Source: an uncultured Bacteroides sp. (GTDB taxonomy: Bacteria > Bacteroidota > Bacteroidia > Bacteroidales > Bacteroidaceae). Taken from it: DNA of 64,000 bases. This document shows positions 40,311-49,916 of this stretch, piece by piece (the first letter of the stretch is position 1; each line of letters begins with the position of its first letter). The stretch lies in contig CASGED010000021.1 of assembly GCA_949300425.1 (NCBI GenBank), forward strand, positions 1 to 64,000, given 5' to 3'. Below the pieces are notes generated by a model, which saw only the letters and a list, made by a program, of their open reading frames with translations, was not told where the DNA came from and searched no databases. Both the position numbers and the translations under genes were made by a program.

Positions 40311-43300
40311 GTTTTCTATAAATAAGCCAATAAATCAAAGGAATAACAAACAAGCTGACGATTAATCCCACCAACATGGTACCTATCATGGCGATGGAGA
40401 GCGGACGTTGCAGTTCCGAGCCCATGTCGGAAGTAAAGAGCAGCGGCACCATGGCAAACACCGTGGTGAGCGTGGTCATGATGATGGCGCGCAACCGGCG
40501 GTGTCCGGCGGTGTGAATCGCTTCCAACAAGGGCATGCCCTGTCGGCGCAGTTCGTTGATGCCGTCCAGCTTCAGGATAGAGTCGTTCACCACGATACCG
40601 CACGACACGATGAGACCGATGGCGGACATCAAGTTCAGGGAATGTCCCAACGCCCACAACAGCACCAAACCGAAAGCGATGTCCATCGGAATTTCCGCCA
40701 GCACAATCAGCGGCTGCAAGAAGCTCTCGAACTGGGCGCACAGGATGAAGTACATCAGCAGGATGGAGATAAACAGAATGACCGTCAGTTCGCCAATCAT
40801 TTTCCGGTTGGAGAAGTAACTGCCGGAGAAACTCACGTCCCAATTCTCGTCCTTGTCCACCACTTCTCTGACCTGTTCCATCAAGCGGGGCGCGTCTTTT
40901 ACGCCATAGAAGCTGATGGGAATATATTCCCCGTTCCGGTTGGCGGTAATTTCCTTCAAGTCTTCATCGGGAACCACCTTCACCAATTCGCGCAGGGGGA
41001 CGTAGGCGGGCTCCTGGTTGTTGGCCCGACTTTGCGCCTTTACCAATGTTTCTTCCAGCACCCTGTTCACCGTCATTTCCCTACCCGCAATCCCTATGGG
41101 CACGTATTGCTGATACGAGCGGAGGATAGACACCTGGTTGTCTTTAAAGGCGGTGCGCAACACCCGCGCCACTTCATTATAGCTCACGTTGTACACCAGC
41201 AACTTGTTACGGTCGATGACCAAGTTCAGTTGATTCCGGAAAGCCGTGCCGTCGGGCGTATATCCCGTGGCTTGCGCGATGTCCCGTTCCAATCCGCGCA
41301 GTTCGGCGGTCTGCGGCGTGACGCTCTTGTCGGTGACGTGCAGTTGCGCCACCACGTCGGGTTCTCCCGTCACAAACAGTTTCTCGAAGATAGTGACAGG
41401 CGGGGCAAACGTAACGGAGGCTTCCGGATAGGCCGTCCGCACTTCGTGCTCCAACATCCGCTGCAACGGAGCGATGTCCGCCGGACGGGGAGTCTTGAAA
41501 TAGAGTTCCGCCTCGCCGGTAGAAAGTTCGTGGTCCGTGCCAAGCACGAAATCTTGTACGCCTACGTAGGCCGTATGTTCTTGCGCCAAGGTATCGGCTT
41601 TACGCAACAAATCGTTCACGCGCCGGGTGTTTTCGTCCACGTGGATATTTTCATTCCATTCCACGTTCATCACCAATTCGTTTTGGTCGATTTCCGGCAT
41701 GCGGTCTTTGTCAATCACTCCAAACATCAACACGCACAACGGTATCGAGAGCAAGGCAAACACCAAGGTGAAACGTTTGTGAGAGAATGCCCACTCGATG
41801 CCCGTGTCGTAGAACCGGGTCAGCCATTCATTCTTCAGCAGGTTCTTGAAGTTGGCGGTGAACCAATTGTGTTTCCGCAATCCCATGCGGAAGAAAAGCA
41901 CGTACAGCACCGGCAGCAGCATGATGCCCGTAAAGTAGGACACCGTCAGTCCGGAGGTGATGGAGAAAGCCTCATCCATAAAGATGGCACCGGCGATGCC
42001 GCTCATGAACACCAACGGCACGAATACGGCAATGGTCGTAAGCGACGAGCTGAGCATGGGCGTTATCATTTCCGTAGTACCCGCCGCGGCAGCCCGCCTC
42101 AGCGAGTAGCCCCGTTCCCGGTATTGCGACACGTTTTCCGTCACGATGATGGCGTTGTCTATCATCATGCCCACGGCAAGAATCAGCCCCGACAACGAAA
42201 TGATGTTCAGCGACACCTTGCAGAGGTAGAAACAGAAGAACGTGATGACCACCGACACAATCATCGTGATGCCTATCACCAACGGCGAGCGCACATCGCC
42301 GATGAAGAATACGGCCACGATAAAGATGAACAAGAATCCCAACGTAAAGTTCTGCTGCAGGTTGGAGATGCTGTAGTCCAGCAACTCGGTCTGGTTGCGG
42401 CTGACGCTGAACGTGATGTCCGGGTAGATGCGGGTAAAATAGTCGGTTGTTTTCTTCAACTCCCGTTTCAAGTTGTCCATGTTCTCCTCACTCTGCTTGA
42501 TGATAGCCAGGGTAACGGCGCGTTTCCCGTCGGCCAGCGAACGTCCCATCTCGTTCCGGGTGACCAGCCGCACGGAGCAGATGTCCTTCAGTTGCATGAC
42601 GCGCCCGTCGCGGTTGAAGTAGATGTTTTCCACGTCTTCCGGTGTACGCAGCAACGAGGCGATGCGTATGTTGTATTCATAATATCCGTCGCGCACCAGC
42701 ATGCTGCCCGGTTCCACGTTGTTGTCGGCGAGCAGATTTTCCAGTTCTTCGATGCTCATGCCCATGCCTTCCATCTTGTCCATGTCAGGAACGATGCGCA
42801 GCAGGCTGCCCGGCACCCCCGTCATGTCCGCCATGGCCACCTGCGGCAGTTGCTCAATGCGTCTCTTCACCACGTTCTCCGCCAGTTCGCACAAGTTCAG
42901 GAACGCCTGTTCGTTGGTTTCCCTGTAGGGGACATCCTCTTTCAAGGTCATGTTCAGGTAGAACACGGGAATGTCCGTCGCGCTGGCTTTGATGGCCTTG
43001 GGGCGCACGGCGTCTTTGGGCAAGCTGTTCATGGCGGCGTCAATCTTCTCGTTCACCTCGATGAACGCCAAGTCCGTATCGGTGCCGAACTCAAAGCCTA
43101 AGCGGATGACACCCGTGCCGTCCCTCGTTTCGCTTGTCAGTTCGCTCAGGCCGGACACCTGCATCAGCTGTCTCCGCACCGGTGCCACCATGGTGTTCTC
43201 CAACTTGCGGGCGGAAGCGTTCTCGCCGGTTACCTGTATGGTGATTTGCGGGATGTCAATGTCCGGCAACAGCGATACCGGCAGCGAGAAGTACGTCACC

Positions 43301-43371
43301 AGCCCGATGATGAAGCAGGCCGTGAATGCCATCAGCACCGCTATCGGCCGTTGTATTAGGAATTTTACCAT
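40291..43371 (-). CDS. RND efflux transporter permease subunit (first permease)
   Basis: This is an AcrB-like inner-membrane RND permease of 1026 residues. The N-terminus MVKFLIQRPIAVLMAFTACF is typical, as are the 'PVSLLPDIDIPQITIQV' segment and TSETRDGTGVIRLGFEFGTD. The TM4 relay reads ILAVGMMIDNAIIVTENVSQ: Asp-Asn in place of the Asp-Asp of AcrB. The mirror motif GLIVSCGIVVNDSILKLDGI is in the C-terminal half. It starts 17 bp after element D and overlaps the TolC gene by 20 bp. Substrates are unknown. Confidence 0.92.
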   Translation of the reverse strand: MVKFLIQRPIAVLMAFTACFIIGLVTYFSLPVSLLPDIDIPQITIQVTGENASARKLENTMVAPVRRQLMQVSGLSELTSETRDGTGVIRLGFEFGTDTDLAFIEVNEKIDAAMNSLPKDAVRPKAIKASATDIPVFYLNMTLKEDVPYRETNEQAFLNLCELAENVVKRRIEQLPQVAMADMTGVPGSLLRIVPDMDKMEGMGMSIEELENLLADNNVEPGSMLVRDGYYEYNIRIASLLRTPEDVENIYFNRDGRVMQLKDICSVRLVTRNEMGRSLADGKRAVTLAIIKQSEENMDNLKRELKKTTDYFTRIYPDITFSVSRNQTELLDYSISNLQQNFTLGFLFIFIVAVFFIGDVRSPLVIGITMIVSVVITFFCFYLCKVSLNIISLSGLILAVGMMIDNAIIVTENVSQYRERGYSLRRAAAAGTTEMITPMLSSSLTTIAVFVPLVFMSGIAGAIFMDEAFSITSGLTVSYFTGIMLLPVLYVLFFRMGLRKHNWFTANFKNLLKNEWLTRFYDTGIEWAFSHKRFTLVFALLSIPLCVLMFGVIDKDRMPEIDQNELVMNVEWNENIHVDENTRRVNDLLRKADTLAQEHTAYVGVQDFVLGTDHELSTGEAELYFKTPRPADIAPLQRMLEHEVRTAYPEASVTFAPPVTIFEKLFVTGEPDVVAQLHVTDKSVTPQTAELRGLERDIAQATGYTPDGTAFRNQLNLVIDRNKLLVYNVSYNEVARVLRTAFKDNQVSILRSYQQYVPIGIAGREMTVNRVLEETLVKAQSRANNQEPAYVPLRELVKVVPDEDLKEITANRNGEYIPISFYGVKDAPRLMEQVREVVDKDENWDVSFSGSYFSNRKMIGELTVILFISILLMYFILCAQFESFLQPLIVLAEIPMDIAFGLVLLWALGHSLNLMSAIGLIVSCGIVVNDSILKLDGINELRRQGMPLLEAIHTAGHRRLRAIIMTTLTTVFAMVPLLFTSDMGSELQRPLSIAMIGTMLVGLIVSLFVIPLIYWLIYRKHETPNR

Positions 43372-43387
43372 AAACTATTTATTCTAT

Positions 43388-43501
43388 AAATGGGAATTTA
43401 GAAGCCCCCTCAACTCCCCCCGAGGGGGAGCTTATGATACTCCGTAGTAGTCTTAGCCTCCCCTTCGGGGGGGGAGGAGGGAGGGGGCTAAATTATCATT
43501 T
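43388..43501. repeat. TIR-bracketed palindromic element D (adaptor-permease gap)
   Basis: The ends are AAATGGGAATTTA (43388-43400) and TAAATTATCATTT (43489-43501); the latter contains the stop codon of the adaptor gene. Inside, GCCCCCTCAACTCCCCCCG pairs with CGGGGGGGGAGGAGGGAGG further right, giving a long G+C-rich hairpin with an AT-rich loop. It is the shortest of the six elements. Confidence 0.8.
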
Positions 43502-44593
43502 CTCTTCTCTCACCACTACCGGAGCCTCATGCGCCAGGTTAACGTTGCCCGTGACAATGATTTGCGCCCCTTCCTCCATGCCGTCACCGGTCACGGTGTA
43601 TTCCGTCATGTTCTCCAGTCCGGTCTGCACGTAGTTCCACATCGCCTTTCCGTCTTTCAGCGTGAACACCACCTGCTTGCCCGAACGCAACACCACCGCC
43701 GTCTTGGGTATCACCAGCTGATCGGGCACCGAACGCTTCACGCTCACCCGTACGTTCATGCCGTCAAACAGCCGCTTCGGACTTTCCACCACGGCTTTCA
43801 CCTGCACCATGCCGTTCTCGTCCACCATCGGATTAATTTCCGTGACGCATCCTTTGCAGGGAGGCAGCGTTGCCGCATAGGGCGTCACTTCCACCCGGTC
43901 GCCTTCTTCTATCAACGGCAGTTCGCTTTCCAGCACCGTGAACGACGCCTCCATGCGTTCCGTCCCTATCACCCGACAGAAGGGTTTGGAGGCGTCGGGC
44001 GTATTGAAACTTTTACCCGTCAGGTTGGCTATCACCCCGTCAAAGGGGGCGGTCAGTGCAGCCTGTTCCCGTTCATACCGCGCCAGTTCATAGTTAGCCA
44101 GGCTCTGCGCATATCCGCTGCGGGTCTCGGCCAGTTCCCGTATGGCGGCCGGCACATCCTGCATGCGGTCGGGAGCGTAACCTTGGCCTATCAGCACGTC
44201 CTGCATGTCCAGTTCGGCTTGTGCCAGGCTGTTCCGCGCCTGTTGCAGTTTGTTGTCCAAGATGAAAAGAGCCAGTTCCGCAATCTTCTGCCCTTTACGC
44301 ACCCGGTCGCCGTTTTTCACATATATTTGGGCGATAGGTTCCGAAGTGACCCTAAAGCTGAGGTCGGCGTATTGCCTGGCTTCTACCTTGCCGTTGCTCA
44401 CCAGTTCGTGGTCAAAGTTTCTCCGTTTCAGTTCCATCACGGTTACCGTGTTCTTCTGTTCGGGCAGTGCCGTGACGATGCCTTGCTCTTCTTCCGCAGG
44501 TTGGTCGTTCCCGCCTCCCGAGCAGGAGGGTAGCAACACAAGTAGTATCCATACATACTTGCCGCAGGCATATTTCGAAATTCTGTCTTTCAT
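43496..44593 (-). CDS. RND efflux periplasmic adaptor (membrane fusion protein)
   Basis: This periplasmic adaptor of 365 residues bridges permease and TolC. The N-terminus ends in a lipobox (WILLVLLPSCSGGG), so it is probably a lipoprotein. Order: barrel-sandwich first half (YADLSFRVTSEPIAQIYVKN), helical hairpin (LDNKLQQARNSLAQAELDMQ), second lipoyl half (APFDGVIANLTGKSF), beta-barrel (ASFTVLESELPLIEEGDRVE) and membrane-proximal domain. It is the first gene of the operon, with a likely promoter just upstream. Confidence 0.92.
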   Translation of the reverse strand: MKDRISKYACGKYVWILLVLLPSCSGGGNDQPAEEEQGIVTALPEQKNTVTVMELKRRNFDHELVSNGKVEARQYADLSFRVTSEPIAQIYVKNGDRVRKGQKIAELALFILDNKLQQARNSLAQAELDMQDVLIGQGYAPDRMQDVPAAIRELAETRSGYAQSLANYELARYEREQAALTAPFDGVIANLTGKSFNTPDASKPFCRVIGTERMEASFTVLESELPLIEEGDRVEVTPYAATLPPCKGCVTEINPMVDENGMVQVKAVVESPKRLFDGMNVRVSVKRSVPDQLVIPKTAVVLRSGKQVVFTLKDGKAMWNYVQTGLENMTEYTVTGDGMEEGAQIIVTGNVNLAHEAPVVVREEK

Positions 44594-44634
44594 GTTCCTT
44601 TCTTATTTTTTCGTAAATTGTTTATATTCGATGT

Positions 44635-44665
44635 CAAAGATAGTTTTTTGTTTTAATATGTCAAC
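44635..44665 (-). promoter_or_regulatory. Probable promoter of the RND efflux operon
   Basis: On the minus strand GTTG (44665-44662), a 19-bp spacer and TATCTTTG (44642-44635) fit the Bacteroidota consensus TTTG-N19-TAnnTTTG with one mismatch in the -33 box. It lies about 40 bp before the adaptor ATG. Confidence 0.6.
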
Positions 44666-44810
44666 CGGTTTTGCCTAAATTTTTTCATCAGCTTTGACCT
44701 GTCAGCATTTTCTGTCTCGTAGTCTGTTAGTAAACAAATGCTACAATATGTTATCCATAAGGTATAGTTTCAGCGGCCGCCTCAAAGGAAGTTACCATCT
44801 TGAGAGGTCT

Positions 44811-44867
44811 ATGTTTCTAACCAAAGGGGCGAAGGTTAGAAACATTCCCCCTTGATGTTAGAAACAT
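44811..44867. repeat. 22-bp-period array (ATGTTAGAAACAT type), three units
   Basis: Units start at 44811 (ATGTTTCTAACCA), 44833 (AGGTTAGAAACAT) and 44855 (ATGTTAGAAACAT), 22 bp apart. It is the third locus with this core, after 9082 and 27547. It lies about 65 bp beyond the stop of the O-antigen-ligase-like gene. Confidence 0.85.
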
Positions 44868-44931
44868 TCCCCCATAGCGTCCGGACATCAAAAATCACGG
44901 GAAACCAGACCTTCCGACATCAATATCCATT

Positions 44932-46728
44932 TTATTCAACACTCCGGTTCCAATTTATCTTTTTTATTTCTTCCCGCATTTCCCTTATAGCTGTAGACAT
45001 CACCTTGGGCTCTTTGGTCAGTACCACTTGCTTCATCGCCTCAAATCGGGCACTGTCCCGGCAAGACTCGGAAGCATAGAGCTTGGCCAACAGGTAGTAG
45101 GGGTAGATACGGTTGGGAAGAAAGTTTATCGATTTTGTATAGTAGCTTTCCGCCTCCCGATATTGCCCCATATATTGATAGTTCTGTCCCATAAAATTAT
45201 ATATCAGCGAATTACACTGTAATTTCAAATATCTTTCATACAAAAGGTTCGATTTCTCATAATCTGCAACCTCAAACATACATTGTGCGTATTCAGAGAT
45301 AAAACGGGGATTGTGTTTTAATGACTGGAACAGCATCCCGTATCCTTCTATTGCCAGCTGTTTTTCTCCCATCGGTCGTAAGACACGGCACTTTTCCCAA
45401 GTCTCTATTTGTTTCTGAGGTGACGGTAAGGTTTTGAATATCACAACGGATGACACACACAGGAGGACAGGAAGTAAAATACAGAAAATCCTCTTACCAT
45501 TACCGTACGGGGCGGAATTTGTTATACCTGCTGACAAAAAGCACAGGATGACCCAAAAAGCCGGATATTGCAAGGGATAGGACGAAAAGGCAAAAAACAA
45601 AAATGAGATGATGCCGCCGCATAGCCCATAATGCTTTTGCTGCCATCCTTGTTTCATACATGTCATAATGAATGCAATAAACAGGAACAGCAGAATGAAA
45701 CCTCCCTCCAACCACATCTGCAAGTATTCATTGAAGGCATATTCCGGATTACCCGCCACCCTTTCCTCCCTGTCGGAGTAGTTTCCCGATTCAAATCTCT
45801 CAGATTGGGCGGCTGCATAGACTGTGGGAAAAGAACAGCTTCCATAGCCGGTTAGCGGACTTTTCGCGATGGCGGAACATACATTCTCCCAAATAAACAA
45901 TCTGCCATAAGCCGAATCCTTCTTCAGGTTGAACATGAACACTCCGGCTGTCACACCTATTATAAGTATAGATAACAACAGGGAAATGAAAGCCCGTCTT
46001 TTAGTATGCCAATGTGTAAATAATCCCTTTTCGCTGCATACTACCCATGCGGATGCGGCAGCCACACCTATCCAGGCTGACCGGCTCATGCCTGCGGGAA
46101 GAATGCAGAACATCAGCAACATGGCACCCAATGCCAACCAGTATTTGTAGTCTCTGTATCTCAGAAATAAGTGCAGGGCTACCGGAAAAGCCAATCCTAC
46201 ATAACCGGCAAACGGTCCGGGATTCATAAAAGTTCCCGTCATGTCATATCTTTCGTGGTTGGAAGGGCAAAAACCGTAAAGCTGCAAAAGTCCCCATACC
46301 GCCTGCAAGACTCCGGCAGCCACTACCGTCCATGCGATATTCTCCGTGCTTATCATTCGGTTGGACAACAACCATCTGATTAGTATCCAAATGATTAGGA
46401 CTGTTCCCCACAATGCGATGCGCCAATTACCCAACTGTTCATCAAAATCATACCTGATGATATAATAAACGGCAATGGACAGCAAGATATAGTCCGGTCG
46501 TCCTATATGAAGCCTGCCTGTCTTCTTCAACAAAAAAACCAAGAGGCAAGCTATTCCGGCTGTTATCGCCACTGTACATGTCAGGGGATATACCGCGAAC
46601 GAAAAGTCGGGAATCCTAAATTGTCGGAATGTGGAGCAGAGACAGCCGAATAACAGTAATGTCATCAATATCCGTATTCCGGTCTCTGTTCCTTTCCAAG
46701 TCTTTATTTGTGAAAATACTTTTTCCAT
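44932..46728 (-). CDS. O-antigen ligase/Wzy-like membrane protein with C-terminal TPRs
   Basis: This polytopic inner-membrane protein of 598 residues has about 10-11 helices and the O-antigen ligase (Wzy_C) pattern, with AGVLQAVWGLLQLYGFCPSN, MTGTFMNPGPFAGYVGLAFP and LPAGMSRSAWIGVAAA. A large periplasmic loop follows (ERVAGNPEYAFNEYLQMWLE). The last 130 residues are TPR-like (NFMGQNYQYMGQYREAESYY). Such proteins transfer a carrier-linked chain onto an acceptor; in this peptide-rich locus the acceptor need not be lipid A. It overlaps the thioredoxin-like gene by 25 bp. Two damaged relatives lie at 50.1 and 57 kb. Confidence 0.8.
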   Translation of the reverse strand: MEKVFSQIKTWKGTETGIRILMTLLLFGCLCSTFRQFRIPDFSFAVYPLTCTVAITAGIACLLVFLLKKTGRLHIGRPDYILLSIAVYYIIRYDFDEQLGNWRIALWGTVLIIWILIRWLLSNRMISTENIAWTVVAAGVLQAVWGLLQLYGFCPSNHERYDMTGTFMNPGPFAGYVGLAFPVALHLFLRYRDYKYWLALGAMLLMFCILPAGMSRSAWIGVAAASAWVVCSEKGLFTHWHTKRRAFISLLLSILIIGVTAGVFMFNLKKDSAYGRLFIWENVCSAIAKSPLTGYGSCSFPTVYAAAQSERFESGNYSDREERVAGNPEYAFNEYLQMWLEGGFILLFLFIAFIMTCMKQGWQQKHYGLCGGIISFLFFAFSSYPLQYPAFWVILCFLSAGITNSAPYGNGKRIFCILLPVLLCVSSVVIFKTLPSPQKQIETWEKCRVLRPMGEKQLAIEGYGMLFQSLKHNPRFISEYAQCMFEVADYEKSNLLYERYLKLQCNSLIYNFMGQNYQYMGQYREAESYYTKSINFLPNRIYPYYLLAKLYASESCRDSARFEAMKQVVLTKEPKVMSTAIREMREEIKKINWNRSVE

Positions 46729-47312
46729 ATAATACGGTAATACATGTCGGAATAATCCGGTAGTTCTTTCATTGGAATAAATAAGTCTTTCATCCGCAAG
46801 TCTTCCCCGATGATAAAAACGAAGGGGACATTCTCGTCCCGTAAAATATGGCTGAAAGCATTGTCATCCACCAAATAGATCGGATAATCCAGCCCCATAC
46901 TGTTGCTTAATGCCTGCACTTCCCTCCTGTTGGATTTGTCCGCGAGGATAATAAGCCGTTCCCGCGGAATGTTTTTGGCTATTTTCCTGAGGGCACTGAA
47001 CCCGGATTGAATGCAAGTGGAACAATTGGAAGACGAGAACTTGAACACTAAGGTCTCTTTCCCCTCCAACAACTTTGATAGTTGAATCTCATTGCGGGAT
47101 TCATCCCGAAGGATCATGTCTTCCAATTGCTGGTCCGCATAGGTATAATGCATCTTCATATTGCCGGATAACAGTGAAATGATTTGCTCGCTTTCCTCCT
47201 TTTGTTCAGTTAATGTTTTGATTCCTCTATCCTTGCTCATTATTTCTTGTACAAAAAATATAATTGTTATAATAACTATTGTAAAAGATAGCAATAATAA
47301 ACGTCTATTCAT
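46704..47312 (-). CDS. Membrane-anchored thioredoxin-like protein
   Basis: The 202-residue protein has one N-terminal membrane helix (LLLLSFTIVIITIIFFVQ) without a lipobox. After a charged linker comes a thioredoxin-like fold: TLVFKFSSSNCSTCIQSGFS with a C-x-x-C, then RLIILADKSNRREVQALSNS, and PFVFIIGEDLRMKDLFIPM with the cis-Pro-like 'VPF'. It probably faces the periplasm and may move electrons or act on disulfides. It lies between a propeller lipoprotein and the ligase-like gene; the nearby NVEALA peptide has six cysteines. Confidence 0.72.
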   Translation of the reverse strand: MNRRLLLLSFTIVIITIIFFVQEIMSKDRGIKTLTEQKEESEQIISLLSGNMKMHYTYADQQLEDMILRDESRNEIQLSKLLEGKETLVFKFSSSNCSTCIQSGFSALRKIAKNIPRERLIILADKSNRREVQALSNSMGLDYPIYLVDDNAFSHILRDENVPFVFIIGEDLRMKDLFIPMKELPDYSDMYYRIIWKKYFHK

Positions 47313-47382
47313 AAATTATTCATGCTTAAACATTCAGAGTCTGTGTTTCCTAAATCACATACCTATAAATTCTTTCAATCAA

Positions 47383-48576
47383 TTAATTAATTGCTTTTTT
47401 CATATGTATGGCCACAATTATGGGATTGTCATCTTCTTTTAAATATTTTCCCCACGAAGTTTTGTCAAGTCCTTCCATATAAGGAGGGAGGGACGTGTAA
47501 AGTATATTCCCATGCGATGAAAGGAAGTAGAGTTTGGAAATTCCGTCTATATTATCTATGTCGTTTCTGATAGGAAGTTTTCCTTTAGAGCAACCTTCTA
47601 TGAAATTACCGGTTTCTTTATTATGGATAAGCATGCATTGACAACTCTTTATCTGATAATTGAAAATAAGATATTTGTCTGTCTCGTTTACACTTGCCCA
47701 AGATGGAAATCCTTGTATTAATTCAGCTACCTCATACGCTTCAATCCGGGTTGACAGTAGTTTTTCTTTATAGTTGTCGAATGCGTCTGCCAAGGGTGAC
47801 TCTAGTGCGAAAATGATTTTCTTATCCAAGCTTGGGCGGCTGTTCATTTGATACAAACAGTTATCCAATGTGGACAGATAACTTCCGCAATCGGTAAAAA
47901 CAGTAAGTGAACCGTAAATGCCTGAACTTTGCAGCATCTTGGAGTCTATCCATGACGCCGGATGCGTTTCACCGGTCCGAATGTTCCAAAAAAGCACATT
48001 GGGTGTCTTTCCGTTCTCTACATAGGCTGTGTTATTTTTGTAATCTCCATACAAAGCTATCCAAGAATCATCGATAACATGAATATATTCCGCCCAATAA
48101 TCCGTTTTCACTTCCTGTTTTAATTCCCCGGATTCACCATCGTAAATGAAAATTTTTCGTAGATTTCCATCCCAAAGATAAACTTGTTGACTATAAGTAG
48201 TTACATCATTGATTTCTACATATTCGCCGGGACCTACTCCTCGATTGCCAATTTTTCGGACAAATTTCCCATCGTGAGTAAAGCAGAAAACGTTTGATGT
48301 TATCTCATCAAGCACATATAGATAATTATCGGAAACAGATAATTTGGTAATCTGTCCTATTAATAAATCATTTTGGGTCTCTAACGGAATGTAAACCAAA
48401 GAATCTGCTATGAGAGATAGTTTTATTTCATTTTCAGTCGGTTGAGCAATTTTAACGACAACCGCTTTCCCCGTTTCATCTTTTAAGTTCGTCTGACAGG
48501 AAAATAAAATGAAAGGCATCGCTATGGAAAATAATATGCCAATTTCTCTAAGATGTTTACTAAACAAATGTTTCAT
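47383..48576 (-). CDS. 6-bladed beta-propeller lipoprotein (BF3164-like)
   Basis: The protein of 397 residues has a lipobox in IAMPFILFSCQTN, so it is a lipoprotein. The rest reads as a 6-bladed propeller: LLIGQITKLSVSDNYLYVLD, VFCFTHDGKFVRKIGNRGVG and PGEYVEINDVTTYSQQVYLW are the typical first blades ('G.GPGEY' turn). Its role is unknown; such proteins are common next to NVEALA peptides in Bacteroides. It lies 65 bp downstream of an NVEALA gene. Confidence 0.8.
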   Translation of the reverse strand: MKHLFSKHLREIGILFSIAMPFILFSCQTNLKDETGKAVVVKIAQPTENEIKLSLIADSLVYIPLETQNDLLIGQITKLSVSDNYLYVLDEITSNVFCFTHDGKFVRKIGNRGVGPGEYVEINDVTTYSQQVYLWDGNLRKIFIYDGESGELKQEVKTDYWAEYIHVIDDSWIALYGDYKNNTAYVENGKTPNVLFWNIRTGETHPASWIDSKMLQSSGIYGSLTVFTDCGSYLSTLDNCLYQMNSRPSLDKKIIFALESPLADAFDNYKEKLLSTRIEAYEVAELIQGFPSWASVNETDKYLIFNYQIKSCQCMLIHNKETGNFIEGCSKGKLPIRNDIDNIDGISKLYFLSSHGNILYTSLPPYMEGLDKTSWGKYLKEDDNPIIVAIHMKKAIN

Positions 48577-48641
48577 GTTAATAATGTTAATAAGGACTTG
48601 TCCTTTTATTTATTATAGCACAAGTCCTTGATTTGACTTAA

Positions 48642-48974
48642 TTATAATATTCCGTCACAAGTAGTTTGTTTTGAAGGATCACAGCACACATTCGGTTCTT
48701 TGACACATTTTAGCTTGGATCCTAAGTTGAGACATGGTCTGTGTTTTAGAGTCTTATTTTTTACATATGTAGGATTCCCCCCACATCCCCATTCTCCGCT
48801 TTCTCCGTCGCCTGTTCCTCCTCCACTCTCGTTACCGTTCTCATCCGACAATGCCATGATGTTGGCAAGCCGTAAACTTACTTCCTTTTTACTTTGTCTT
48901 ACATTCAAGACATTCGCTGTCGCTATACCAATTGCAGCTACAGCAACTAAGCACAATGAAATTTTCTTTTTCAT
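48642..48974 (-). CDS. NVEALA-family Cys-rich peptide precursor
   Basis: This precursor of 110 residues starts MKKKISLCLVAVAAIGIATA, a signal-anchor-like helix. A variant NVEALA motif (LANIMALS, residues 36-43) follows. After it comes a Gly/Glu-rich linker and a tail with six cysteines (64, 81, 90, 97, 98, 106). In the family the NVEALA stretch ends a leader, so the tail is the likely mature peptide. The even number of cysteines suggests disulfides. A DUF1573 gene precedes it and a propeller gene follows. Confidence 0.82.
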   Translation of the reverse strand: MKKKISLCLVAVAAIGIATANVLNVRQSKKEVSLRLANIMALSDENGNESGGGTGDGESGEWGCGGNPTYVKNKTLKHRPCLNLGSKLKCVKEPNVCCDPSKQTTCDGIL

Positions 48975-49007
48975 CTTCTTAATTTTAAATGTTAATAAAT
49001 ATGTTAA

Positions 49008-49865
49008 TTAAAGCGCGCTTCCAGTTATGTTCAAGGTGATAGGGCTTTCCGGAATATTGGCATAAACGCGGATGGTTTCTTGGAAGAATCCACGTTTTTG
49101 TTTCTCTATTTGCACTCTAATAATGGCACTGTCGCCAGATGATATAGGTTGCTTAGGATATTTAACAGAAGTACATCCGCAGCTTGTGCTTAAATGCTGG
49201 AGTACTAATTTCTCTGAACCGATGTTCTTTATTACAAATTGAGCTTTGATACTGTCCTTGGGTATCTGATAAAGATTTATCTTTTTGTGAGGAACTAAAA
49301 TCAAGGCCTGTTTTTTGTCATGCAGAATACTGTCGGAAGGCACAAGTATTTTTCTGTACAAATCTGCTATTCCCTCGTTGTTGACAGGATTCCCAATGAG
49401 TACAATCCGATTTTCCTTGTCTAAGAGAAATGTATGATATTTATTCCCCATAGGAAATTTGTTCATGCTATTTAAGCGATCCTTGCGGTCGATACACACA
49501 GGAACATCAAACTGATAGAACTGAAGCAAATCCAGCAGTTCTTCTTCATCTTTAGGATAAAAATCAAACAGGAATGAAATATTATATGGTGAATCCCGTT
49601 TTAAATATCTGATCCAATCATGCCACCTCTCCAATTGCAACTGGCAACTGGTGCAACCTACCGTATCCACATACATTAAAATAGTATAATCGGATAAAGC
49701 TGTGGAATATTCTATTGTATCCATACCATAGCGAGTGTATATCAGATCCTCCGGTATAATAACGGTTTTGTCCAGCCACTGATCTACAATTGTCTCTTCC
49801 TTATTAGAGCAGGCGCCTAATATGATAAGACCTGACAAACAAAAATAAAACGATAGAAGTTTCAT
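49008..49865 (-). CDS. Thioredoxin-like/DUF1573 fusion lipoprotein
   Basis: From ATG 49865 (MKLLSFYFCLSGLIILGACS) the protein has a good lipobox and 285 residues; an in-frame ATG at 49895 adds ten polar residues before it. The N-terminal half looks thioredoxin-like: ILMYVDTVGCTSCQLQLERW has a C-x-x-C, and HTFLLDKENRIVLIGNPVNN is the usual late strand pair. The C-terminal half is a DUF1573 domain (FVIKNIGSEKLVLQHLSTSC, then GCTSVKYP). The gene is 33 bp upstream of the NVEALA gene. Two paralogues lie at 53.2 and 63.8 kb. Confidence 0.82.
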   Translation of the reverse strand: MKLLSFYFCLSGLIILGACSNKEETIVDQWLDKTVIIPEDLIYTRYGMDTIEYSTALSDYTILMYVDTVGCTSCQLQLERWHDWIRYLKRDSPYNISFLFDFYPKDEEELLDLLQFYQFDVPVCIDRKDRLNSMNKFPMGNKYHTFLLDKENRIVLIGNPVNNEGIADLYRKILVPSDSILHDKKQALILVPHKKINLYQIPKDSIKAQFVIKNIGSEKLVLQHLSTSCGCTSVKYPKQPISSGDSAIIRVQIEKQKRGFFQETIRVYANIPESPITLNITGSAL

Positions 49866-49916
49866 TCGTTTTCTATTTAAATCACTTGTTTTCATAGAAA
49901 TATATTTGATAATTCT

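Larger units (their letters stand above)
44594..44931. other. Gene-free region between efflux operon and peptide-cassette locus
   Basis: This stretch of 338 bp holds the adaptor promoter (44635-44665) and a 22-bp array (44811-44867). Between 44670 and 44810 nothing else is recognised. Confidence 0.55.
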
